Shown here piece after piece: positions 16,548 through 23,385 of a stretch of 64,000 bases of DNA. A model generated the notes under the pieces. It was not told the DNA's origin. It made no database searches and saw only the letters and a list, made by a program, of their open reading frames with translations. Origin of the DNA: Williamsia soli (GTDB taxonomy: Bacteria; Actinomycetota; Actinomycetes; Mycobacteriales; Mycobacteriaceae); assembly GCF_017377795.1 (NCBI RefSeq), contig NZ_JAFRDR010000005.1:1-64000 (forward strand). Reading direction: 5' to 3'. Position numbers and translations under genes: made by a program. Every line of letters begins with the position of its first letter. Positions within the stretch are counted from its first letter, which is position 1.

Positions 16548-16960
16548 ATGGCTGATACCGGTGCAGTGCCTGAGGCCGCGGCGCGCGCGTACATGTATGG
16601 ATTCCCGTTGGTGTTCAATCTCGATCAGGTGAACCGATATGTCAACGAAGGGATCGGCGCCAATTCTGCGGCGCCCTTCAATTCGTTCAGTCACGCACGC
16701 ACCCTGGCGGGTCCGAAAGGCACCTTGTCACCATCAACAACGACACCCTCTACTCCATGGCGCAACTCGATCTTTCCGTCGGCCCGGTGTCGCTGCATGT
16801 CCCCGATACCGCAGGCCGATATTACGTACTGCAATTCGTCGACGCCTGGACGGATAACTTCGCGTACGTCGGTCACCGGGCAACCGGAACCGCCGCCGGC
16901 GAGTGCGTCCTCGTACCCCGGGGTGGATGTCAGACCGCCTTGCTACACTGCCGCCGATAG
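16548..16960 (+). pseudogene. frameshifted and truncated DUF1254 gene
   Basis: The first part, from ATG 16548, reads MADTGAVPEAAARAYMYGFP and continues to GPKGT. The next frame then carries VTINNDTLYSMAQLDLSVGP and VPDTAGRYYVLQFVDAWTDN, ending after GECVLVP. Together these are the start of a DUF1254-type protein, normally over 400 residues. The change of frame falls near 16720-16730. The gene then ends at about 140 residues without the DUF1214 half. It is a decayed fragment between the P450 and the HNH gene. Confidence 0.75.
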
Positions 16961-17006
16961 TGCTCTGCATGGCGAAAGATGTTGAAGCACAACAAAATAG
17001 ATCTTG

Positions 17007-17022
17007 TCGAACACTTGTGCGA
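17007..17022. promoter_or_regulatory. lexA box: LexA-type SOS box upstream of the HNH gene
   Basis: TCGAACACTTGTGCGA matches the mycobacterial/actinobacterial LexA consensus TCGAAC-N4-GTTCGA with one mismatch. It ends 27 bases before the ATG at 17050, the usual position for SOS repression. DNA-damage induction of several 13E12-family genes is known in mycobacteria, so the site is plausible here. Confidence 0.65.
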
Positions 17023-17049
17023 ACACGGATATCGCGGTAGATTTTAGTC

Positions 17050-18333
17050 ATGAACTTCCGGGGGCTGTTCGAACACCTATCAACGATGGCGGCGGATCCG
17101 TTATTGCTCGCACCGCTCGACGACTTGGCGTTGTCAGAGGAGACGGTCTACGCACTGCGGGCGAAAAACGTCTTAGACCAACTTCTGTTCCGGTTCACCG
17201 GCGACCTCGACAAGCGTGGTGTGGCAAAGACATCCGGCGTGGACTCGACCGCTGAGCTACTGCAGTCCGCCGGAGTGCCACCCGCAGTCGCCGGCCGCTA
17301 CGTCCGAGTGGGGCGCGCCCTGGGTTCCATCCCTTCAGTCGCCACCTACGCCATCGACGGGACCCTGTCCGGTGAGCACATGGACGCCATCGTCAAAGGC
17401 CTGGGTCACATTGATCGTCGGGACCCCGATCTGTCGGAATCCGATCGCGCCGACTGCGTCCGCGGATTGCTCACAGAGGCCCGCGTGTCGACACCGGCGG
17501 CAGTGAGCCGGCGAGCCCACGAGATGGCCATTGCATTGTCACCGGCCGACAAAGAGATCCCCGACGCCGAAAACGATGACCTCAATGAAGTGTCGTTCGG
17601 GACCGGCGACGACGGCCGCACCCACGGCACCCTCGACCTCGACAAAACGCTCGGCGAGAAGCTGTCTGCTGCGTTGCGTCCGTTGGCTAAGCCGGTCCCA
17701 GAACCCGATGGGTCACCTGATCCCCGCAGCACGCCGCAACGTCTGTCCGAAGCCCTCGGCAAGATCCTGGATGTGTTCTTCGCTCACCAGGACCGGCCCA
17801 CCGAAGGTGGGGTGAAACCGCGGGTGACGATGACCGTCTCCGCCGAGCAACTCCTGGCCTTCCAGATGAACGGCATCCCCGGCGCGAAAGTACCCACCGC
17901 GGCCGCGACGTTCGAGTGGACCGGACCGGTGTCGTTGCCCACCGCACAGATGACGGTGTGCGATTCGGTGATCACCAAGATCCTGCTCGACAACAACGCC
18001 GTACCCCTCGAGGTGGGACGCGAATTCCGTACCGTCACACCCGCAATCCGCAAAGCGCTCACTGTGCGAGACCGCGGATGTGCCTTCCCGGGTTGCGGCT
18101 GCCCCGCCGGCTGGACGGACGCGCACCACATCAAGTTCTGGAGTCACGGCGGCGAGACGAGCCTGACCAACACAGTCCTGCTGTGCCGCCGGCACCACAA
18201 CTACATCCACCACAAAGGCTGGACTGTCTTCATCGGACACGACGGACATCCCTGGTTCATCGCGCCCGGGAAGACTGAACCAATCCGATCCCACGCCAGA
18301 CGGACCATGACCAACGAACCACTCGCCGCCTGA
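17050..18333 (+). CDS. HNH endonuclease, DUF222/13E12 repeat family (full length)
   Basis: The 427-residue protein has an N-terminal DUF222 helical domain (about residues 20-310) and a C-terminal HNH nuclease domain: GCAFPGCGCPAGW, then DAHHIKFWSHGGETS, then LLCRRHHNYIHHKGW. The HH and terminal His residues and Cys pairs needed for metal binding are all present, so it looks active. These genes are multicopy in mycolata and behave as mobile or satellite-like units; their role is unresolved. The LexA-type box upstream suggests induction by DNA damage. It sits beside a decayed gene, consistent with insertion into an unstable locus. Confidence 0.9.
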   Translation: MNFRGLFEHLSTMAADPLLLAPLDDLALSEETVYALRAKNVLDQLLFRFTGDLDKRGVAKTSGVDSTAELLQSAGVPPAVAGRYVRVGRALGSIPSVATYAIDGTLSGEHMDAIVKGLGHIDRRDPDLSESDRADCVRGLLTEARVSTPAAVSRRAHEMAIALSPADKEIPDAENDDLNEVSFGTGDDGRTHGTLDLDKTLGEKLSAALRPLAKPVPEPDGSPDPRSTPQRLSEALGKILDVFFAHQDRPTEGGVKPRVTMTVSAEQLLAFQMNGIPGAKVPTAAATFEWTGPVSLPTAQMTVCDSVITKILLDNNAVPLEVGREFRTVTPAIRKALTVRDRGCAFPGCGCPAGWTDAHHIKFWSHGGETSLTNTVLLCRRHHNYIHHKGWTVFIGHDGHPWFIAPGKTEPIRSHARRTMTNEPLAA

Positions 18334-18403
18334 ACGGCTCAAAGCGAGCACACGGATTCACGAGAAACTACACACGACGACGCAGTCCCAAGCTACTACC
18401 GCA

Positions 18404-18423
18404 GCACCGGATAACACCGGTGC
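18404..18423 (+). terminator. hairpin after the HNH gene
   Basis: GCACCGG (18404-18410) and CCGGTGC (18417-18423) form a perfect 7-bp stem with a 6-base loop (ATAACA), about 70 bases after the HNH stop. It is a plausible terminator without a T-run. Confidence 0.5.
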
Positions 18424-18482
18424 GGCTGGAACATTGACAACTCAATAGTGTGAGCCGCCCCATCGACGGAGAGGCATCAGCG

Positions 18483-18500
18483 GCATGACATCTGTCATGC
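18483..18500. promoter_or_regulatory. 18-bp operator palindrome upstream of the ABC exporter
   Basis: GCATGACATCTGTCATGC is perfect, with 8-base arms and a 2-base centre. It lies 57 bases upstream of the ABC ATPase start, where a repressor of a drug exporter would bind. A partial copy, GTGACATCGG, follows at about 18508. No regulator gene is adjacent, so the binding protein is encoded elsewhere. Confidence 0.6.
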
Positions 18501-18557
18501 GGTTCTCGTGACATCGGCAGTGGGTGCGACAGTTCCGGTTGCAGCAGGGTTTCTCTC

Positions 18558-19487
18558 ATGAACACAACCGCAATAGAACTGAGCGGACTGACCAAGACGT
18601 TCGCTTCGTCGAAGGGACCCGTCAGGGCCGTCAACGGCATCGATCTGCGCATCGGTGCGGGCGAGATCGTCGCGTTCCTGGGCCCGAACGGCGCAGGCAA
18701 GACCAGCACCATCGACATGATGCTCGGACTGTCCACGCCCGATTCAGGGACGGTCCGGGTGTTCGGCACCGACCCCGTGACGGCAGCGGGGAACGGCCGG
18801 ATCGCCGCAGTGATGCAGACCGGAGGTCTGCTGCCCGACTTCACCGTCGCGGAGACCATACGCATCGTCGCCGGCACGTTCGGGGCAGCCGCCGCTGTCG
18901 ACGGGGTCGTCGAGCGAGCCCGGCTGACCGACATCGCCGACCGCAAGGTCTCCAAGTGTTCCGGCGGTGAACAACAGCGGCTGAAGTTCGCGTTGGCGCT
19001 GTTGCCCGATCCCGACCTCATCGTCCTCGACGAACCGACAGCCGGGATGGACGTCGAGTCGCGGCGAGCATTTTGGGCGACGATGCGCGCCGACGCGCAG
19101 AGCGGCCGGACGGTGGTGTTCGCGACCCACTACCTCGAGGAGGCAGACGATTTCGCCGACCGCATCGTGATGGTCGCCAAAGGCCAGATCGTCGCGGATG
19201 GTTCGACGGCGAGCATCCGGGCACAGGCGAGCGGCCGTACCGTCTCGGCCGTCCTCGATCGCAACGATCTGGCGATGGTCCGTGCGGAGTTTCCGGAGTT
19301 GACCGACGTCACCGAGCGCGGTGGTCGCCACCATCTGCGTACGCCGGACTCCGATGCGCTCGCCCGCCACCTGCTCACGGCAACAGGGGCTCGCGACGTC
19401 GAGATCACCTCCCACAACCTGGAAGACGCCTTCGTCGCGCTGACCAGTGATCACCCACAGAACGCAACACCCGAGAGGACCCGCTGA
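18558..19487 (+). CDS. ABC transporter ATP-binding protein (DrrA-like)
   Basis: The 309-residue ATPase has Walker A GPNGAGKTS, Q-loop MQTGGLLPDFT, Walker B LIVLDEPTAGMD and H-loop ATHYLEE. The signature motif is CSGGEQQR, with Cys where Leu is usual. A C-terminal extension of about 80 residues is typical of DrrA/CcmA-type drug-export ATPases. It overlaps its permease by one base, so the pair forms an ABC-2 exporter at the membrane. The substrate is unknown; an antibiotic or lipid is usual. The Cys substitution is tolerated in some family members. Confidence 0.9.
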   Translation: MNTTAIELSGLTKTFASSKGPVRAVNGIDLRIGAGEIVAFLGPNGAGKTSTIDMMLGLSTPDSGTVRVFGTDPVTAAGNGRIAAVMQTGGLLPDFTVAETIRIVAGTFGAAAAVDGVVERARLTDIADRKVSKCSGGEQQRLKFALALLPDPDLIVLDEPTAGMDVESRRAFWATMRADAQSGRTVVFATHYLEEADDFADRIVMVAKGQIVADGSTASIRAQASGRTVSAVLDRNDLAMVRAEFPELTDVTERGGRHHLRTPDSDALARHLLTATGARDVEITSHNLEDAFVALTSDHPQNATPERTR

Positions 19488-20287
19488 TGACCACCCTGAC
19501 CAGCCCGGCCGCGCATTCGAGGGCAGGTGTCCTGCGCGGCTTCTCCACCACCTATGTCCGCCTCGACCTTCGGCGGGTGATGCGGAATCGGCGAGCGATG
19601 ATCTTCACCCTGGCCGTGCCCACCCTGATGTACCTGATCTTCGGTGCCACCGCCGACTACGGCGGCGACAAGATCGGCAGCGCGAACACCGCCGCGTACG
19701 TGATGATCCACATGGCGATCTACGGGGCGATCCTCGCAACGACGACCACCGCCGCGTCGGTGGCCCTGGAACAGCAAGCCGGCTGGACGAGAACGCTCCG
19801 GATGACCCCGATGACACCGGCGGCCTACGTGGTGTCGAAGGTGCTCGTCGCTCTCACCGTCGCCGCGCTGCCGCTGATCCTGTTGTCGGCGGTCGGCGTC
19901 TCGACCGGTGCGAGTGCGCCCCTTGGTGACTGGGTCGCCGCGGTCGTGCTCGGGTGGCTCGGTTCGGCGCTGTTCGCCGCATTCGGGCTGGCGGTCGGCA
20001 GCGCCCTGAGGTCCGACGCCGCCACGCAGGTGCTCGGCGGAGTCCTGACGCTGCTGGCGTTCGCGGGCAACGTGTTCGTCCCACTCAAGGGCGCGATGCT
20101 GACGTTCTCCATGTTCACGCCGATGTTCGGGGTGAGCCAACTGGCGAACTATCCGGTCACCGGTGGCGTCACGGCGTACGGCGATCACATCTCGCTGCTG
20201 GTCTGCTTCGTCAACATCGCCGTGTGGGCAGCGATATTCGGATACGCGGCAATTCACTACTACCGCAAGAGCACGGCGCGACAGTAG
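19487..20287 (+). CDS. ABC-2 type permease
   Basis: The 266-residue membrane protein has six predicted helices and belongs to the ABC2_membrane family. It begins with a soluble N-terminus and the TM region MIFTLAVPTLMYLIFG; the loop EQQAGWTRTLRMTPM precedes helix 3. The start overlaps the ATPase stop (TGATG), giving translational coupling. It exports the substrate of the DrrA-like ATPase. Confidence 0.88.
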   Translation: MTTLTSPAAHSRAGVLRGFSTTYVRLDLRRVMRNRRAMIFTLAVPTLMYLIFGATADYGGDKIGSANTAAYVMIHMAIYGAILATTTTAASVALEQQAGWTRTLRMTPMTPAAYVVSKVLVALTVAALPLILLSAVGVSTGASAPLGDWVAAVVLGWLGSALFAAFGLAVGSALRSDAATQVLGGVLTLLAFAGNVFVPLKGAMLTFSMFTPMFGVSQLANYPVTGGVTAYGDHISLLVCFVNIAVWAAIFGYAAIHYYRKSTARQ

Positions 20288-20336
20288 GTAACTTCGACAG
20301 TGACCACCCGTAGCAACCACAGTTCGGAGATCTCAC

Positions 20337-20633
20337 ATGTCCCTCACCGCCCTCCTCGAAGTGAAGTTCAAGCCCGAAGCCCTCGACGAAGCTAAGGCAG
20401 TGTTCAAGCGGGTGCTGAACGAGACCAGGGCATTCGACGGATGCGAGTCGGTCGAGGTCCTCGTCGACGCCGCGGATCCGACGCGCTGGGTGATCCTCGA
20501 GCGCTGGGCGTCGGTGGAGCAGGACGCGAAGTACCGCGAGTTCCGTGCAGGCGAAGGCGCGATCACCGACCTGGGCCCACTGCTCGCCGGCGCTCCCGGC
20601 CTCACGTCGTACCACACAGACGACAGCATCTGA
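20337..20633 (+). CDS. antibiotic biosynthesis monooxygenase (ABM) domain protein
   Basis: The 98-residue protein has the dimeric alpha-beta barrel ABM fold (LLEVKFKPEALDEAKAVFK, GCESVEVLVDAADP, WVILERWAS). Members include cofactor-free monooxygenases and quinol-modifying proteins, but many act only as binding domains. GGAG at 20325-20328 lies 8 bases upstream of ATG 20337. It follows the permease by 49 bases and may belong to the same transcript. Confidence 0.85.
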   Translation: MSLTALLEVKFKPEALDEAKAVFKRVLNETRAFDGCESVEVLVDAADPTRWVILERWASVEQDAKYREFRAGEGAITDLGPLLAGAPGLTSYHTDDSI

Positions 20634-20665
20634 GCTCAGAGAATCTGATCCTGGACAACTAAAAC

Positions 20666-20679
20666 AGAAACATGTTCTA
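20666..20679. promoter_or_regulatory. KstR-like palindrome before the thioesterase
   Basis: AGAAACATGTTCTA keeps the AAC-N2-GTT core and 13 of 14 positions loosely consistent with the KstR pattern TNNAACNNGTTNNA (first T replaced by A). It ends 8 bases before the ATG at 20688, so bound protein would block transcription. KstR controls sterol catabolism in mycolata. The match may be chance. Confidence 0.4.
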
Positions 20680-20687
20680 GTTCTTGC

Positions 20688-21338
20688 ATGTTGCACTTCG
20701 CGCACGAGGACGTCGACGACGCCGAACTCGAACGGCTTCGTGGCCTGTACGGCTCGTTCACCGATGCCGTCCGCGATCTGGTGGACGCGACCATCCGCAC
20801 GGAGGTCGACGAGGACACGCTCCACGCGGTGCAGGCCGAGATCGAGGCCGCGACTGCCCGATTGCGGACGAAGCAGCTCGACGGCCCGTACGGGGTGCGG
20901 GTCACCCCGACGGGTAAGAGCATGGCGTGGGGTAATGCGGCGGTAGGACTACGCAACGCCGCAGCCCCGCCGATGGTGATCAATCACGACGGGAAGGGCA
21001 GTTCGTGGGCAGAAGTCGACCTGGGTGCCGCCTACGAGGGCCCTCCCGGTCTGGTCCACGGGGGAGTGGCTGCGCTGCTGCTCGACCACATCCTCGGAGA
21101 GACGGGCAGTTTCGGACGCCGGACCAACCTCACCGGGACGATCGAGATCAAGTTCCTGCGGGCGACCCCGCTGGGACCACTGCGGGTCGAGGCGCGGATC
21201 GATCGCGACGAGCAGTACAAGACATTTGTGGTCGGGAGCATCTCTGATGCCGAGGGTGTCACCGTTCAGGCGCGCGGGGTCTTCATCGTCCCGAAGTGGG
21301 CCCGCGACCAGGGAGACCTCTGGGGCTCGCAGCAGTAG
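20688..21338 (+). CDS. PaaI/hot-dog fold thioesterase family protein
   Basis: The 216-residue protein has an N-terminal helical extension of about 90 residues and a hot-dog domain with GPPGLVHGGVAALLLDHILGE, a PaaI-type signature whose Asp/Gly pattern binds acyl-CoA, followed by TGTIEIKFLRATPLG. It likely hydrolyses an acyl-CoA. The ATG at 20688 follows the KstR-like site and has no Shine-Dalgarno, so transcription may be leaderless. A sterol or fatty-acid degradation link is inferred only from that site. Confidence 0.85.
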   Translation: MLHFAHEDVDDAELERLRGLYGSFTDAVRDLVDATIRTEVDEDTLHAVQAEIEAATARLRTKQLDGPYGVRVTPTGKSMAWGNAAVGLRNAAAPPMVINHDGKGSSWAEVDLGAAYEGPPGLVHGGVAALLLDHILGETGSFGRRTNLTGTIEIKFLRATPLGPLRVEARIDRDEQYKTFVVGSISDAEGVTVQARGVFIVPKWARDQGDLWGSQQ

Positions 21339-21360
21339 TCGGCCCAACCCGTGGCGAGAC

Positions 21361-22440
21361 GTGCGATGGGGCTTTGCTGCCGTCTGGCTGCTGTTCCTGA
21401 TCTACCCGGTCGCGTCGGTGGTGTCGTCGGACACGCTCAGCACCACCGAGCGCGTCTTCACGCTGACCGTGCTCGGATGCTTTGCGCTCGTGTACGTCCT
21501 CGCCTGCGTCTACGTGCTGTTCCGGCGAGGACTCACTGAACCCACCCGTACCCGGAACTCGATCGCGGTCTTCATCCTGCTCATCGCTCTCGCCGGGGCC
21601 GCGATGGTGACGCTCGGCGAGAACATCTTCGCTCTGGCGCCGTACTTGATGGCGGTCTCGGCCTTCGCGTTTGCGCTGCCGATCGCGGTGGCGACCTGTG
21701 TGGTGCTTCTCGGAGCAGCGATCCTCACGCCGGAGATCGTCGACGGCTGGTCCCTCGACACGAGCATCGTGGTGATGCTGCTGGTGGTCGGCCCGACGCT
21801 GCTCGCCGTACGTGTCCTGCGGTCCCGCGAAGAGTTGCGGGAGCAATCCGCCGCCGCGTCGCGGAGACTGAACGAACAACTCGCGGTGGTCGCCGAACGG
21901 GAACGAGTTGCGCGCGACGTCCACGACATCCTCGGCCACTCCCTCACGGTGATGACGGTGAAATCGGAGCTCGCCGGCAGGCTCGTCGATGTCGACCCGA
22001 CCGCAGCCAAGGCCGAATTGGCTGACCTGCACCGGATCTCACGCGAAGCGCTGGCTGAGATCCGCGCGACGGTCGGAGGGTTGCGTTCCCCGGATCTGGC
22101 CACCGAACTGCTCTCGGCTCGCACCGCCCTCGTCGCGGCTCGGATCGAGCCGTCACTGCCCGCCGACGTCGACGTGGTGAATCCGGCCCACCGGATCCTG
22201 TTCGCGTGGACCCTGCGCGAGGCCGTCACCAACGTGGTGCGCCACTCAGGCGCGACGCAGGCTCGGGTCACACTGGGGGAGAACCGGATCGAGGTCACCG
22301 ACAACGGTGTCGGTCTGCAGGGCCCAGCCGACGGGAACGGTCTGCGCGGGCTGCGCGAACGCGTTCAGGGCTCCGGTGGCACCCTTCGTATCGTCGGTGA
22401 CGACGGAGCCGGCACGACGATCGAGGTCAAGCTGCCATGA
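21361..22440 (+). CDS. sensor histidine kinase, NarL-type partner
   Basis: The 359-residue protein has four to five N-terminal membrane helices, an HisKA_3 domain with the phospho-acceptor in RVARDVHDILGHSLTV, and a degenerate-length HATPase_c (REAVTNVVRHSGATQA, DNGVG, GNGLRGLRER). GTG 21361 is the first good start after the thioesterase stop at 21338; the frame is open further upstream inside that gene, so an overlapping start cannot be excluded. It overlaps the response regulator by 4 bases. This resembles the DesK/LiaS group of envelope-stress sensors. Confidence 0.85.
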   Translation: MRWGFAAVWLLFLIYPVASVVSSDTLSTTERVFTLTVLGCFALVYVLACVYVLFRRGLTEPTRTRNSIAVFILLIALAGAAMVTLGENIFALAPYLMAVSAFAFALPIAVATCVVLLGAAILTPEIVDGWSLDTSIVVMLLVVGPTLLAVRVLRSREELREQSAAASRRLNEQLAVVAERERVARDVHDILGHSLTVMTVKSELAGRLVDVDPTAAKAELADLHRISREALAEIRATVGGLRSPDLATELLSARTALVAARIEPSLPADVDVVNPAHRILFAWTLREAVTNVVRHSGATQARVTLGENRIEVTDNGVGLQGPADGNGLRGLRERVQGSGGTLRIVGDDGAGTTIEVKLP

Positions 22441-23048
22441 GCGAGATACGACTACTTCTGGCAGACGACCAGGCCCTCGTCCGCGGGGCGCTGGCGGCAC
22501 TGCTGAGTCTTGAGCCCGACCTGAACGTGGTCGCGCAGGTCGGGCGGGGCGACGAGGTGCTCGAGCAGGCCCGCGCGTCCTCTGTCGATGTCTGCCTGCT
22601 CGACATCGAGATGCCGGGCGCCGACGGTATCGAGGTGGCGGCACTGCTACACACCGAACTCCCGCAGGTCAGGACCCTCATCGTCACCACATTCGGAAGG
22701 CCCGGGTACCTGCGCAGAGCCGTGGAGGCAGGCGCCTCGGGTTTTGTCGTCAAGGACACCCCCGCCGCAGAACTGGCCGACGCAGTGCGCCGCGTCCACG
22801 CGGGTCTGCGGGTCATCGATCCCACGCTGGCGACCGAAAGTCTCACCGCCGGAGGCAATCCGCTGACCCAACGCGAACGGGACGTGCTCACCATCGCTCT
22901 GGCCGGAGCGCCGGTGGCCGAGATCGCGGCGCAGGTCCACCTGTCGGCGGGAACCGTGCGGAACTACCTGTCCAGCGCCATCGGCAAGACCGGCGCGGAG
23001 ACCAGGGCCCAGGCCGCCCGCATCGCGCAGCAGCGGGGCTGGCTCTGA
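22437..23048 (+). CDS. LuxR (NarL)-type response regulator
   Basis: The 203-residue protein has a receiver domain with DD (10-11), Asp56 in CLLDIEMPG, and Lys in VVKDTP, then a LuxR HTH (TQRERDVLTIALAGAPVAEIAAQVHLSAGTVRNYL). It overlaps the kinase gene (ATGA) and is its partner. The motif VVKDTPAAELADAVRRVHAG is typical of the DesR/LiaR class. Its target may be the adjacent ABC exporter, but that is inference. Confidence 0.9.
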   Translation: MSEIRLLLADDQALVRGALAALLSLEPDLNVVAQVGRGDEVLEQARASSVDVCLLDIEMPGADGIEVAALLHTELPQVRTLIVTTFGRPGYLRRAVEAGASGFVVKDTPAAELADAVRRVHAGLRVIDPTLATESLTAGGNPLTQRERDVLTIALAGAPVAEIAAQVHLSAGTVRNYLSSAIGKTGAETRAQAARIAQQRGWL

Positions 23049-23385
23049 CGGCCGGGTCGTGTGGGAACACGAGCACCGCCCGTAAGTCGAGTTCGTCAGC
23101 TCCCGCGGCGACGGTGTTGAGGTCGCCGATTTCAATACGGCGAGGGTGGCGTGAGAAAATGATTCGATGCTCATTGCCGGGGTGATCCTTCGTGCAATGA
23201 TCTTCCGATCATCTGCGGTCAGCAACGGCGCTGGCCTGGAGTAAGAGGTGCAGCCCACCTGTGGAGTGTCAGCGCTGGTGGACGTGATTTGAGGCTTGCC
23301 TAACTGGGTAAGTCCCAGCTCACTTGCCGTATCCTCTGCTGAAACGGTGCGCCCCACGTGGGCGCGATGTTAAGGGCGAAAAAGT
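23049..23385. promoter_or_regulatory. gltB promoter region with CACGTG-centred palindrome; degenerate sequence upstream
   Basis: GCGCCCCACGTGGGCGC at 23349-23365 contains the palindrome CCCACGTGGG and lies 20 bases before the gltB start, inside the 5' leader. CTGGGTAAGTCCCAG (23304-23318) is another short inverted repeat. A TTGCCG-TATCCT stretch lies near 23324-23335. AGGG at 23373 is the only ribosome-binding site. The part from 23049 to about 23170 has no gene I can support, although minus-strand frames there look like decayed coding sequence. Confidence 0.5.

Noticed and set aside
21025-21360. Upstream extension of the kinase gene at 21361
   Set aside because: It overlaps the PaaI thioesterase in another frame and no ribosome-binding site supports it.
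23291-23306. IdeR box-like sequence GAGGCTTGCCTAACTG upstream of gltB
   Set aside because: Only about 11 of 15 positions match the consensus, too weak to support.
23049-23357. Minus-strand frame reading GDLNTVAAGADELDLRAVL after a frameshift
   Set aside because: It may be a decayed gene, but no family can be named and the frame is broken, so it was not annotated.
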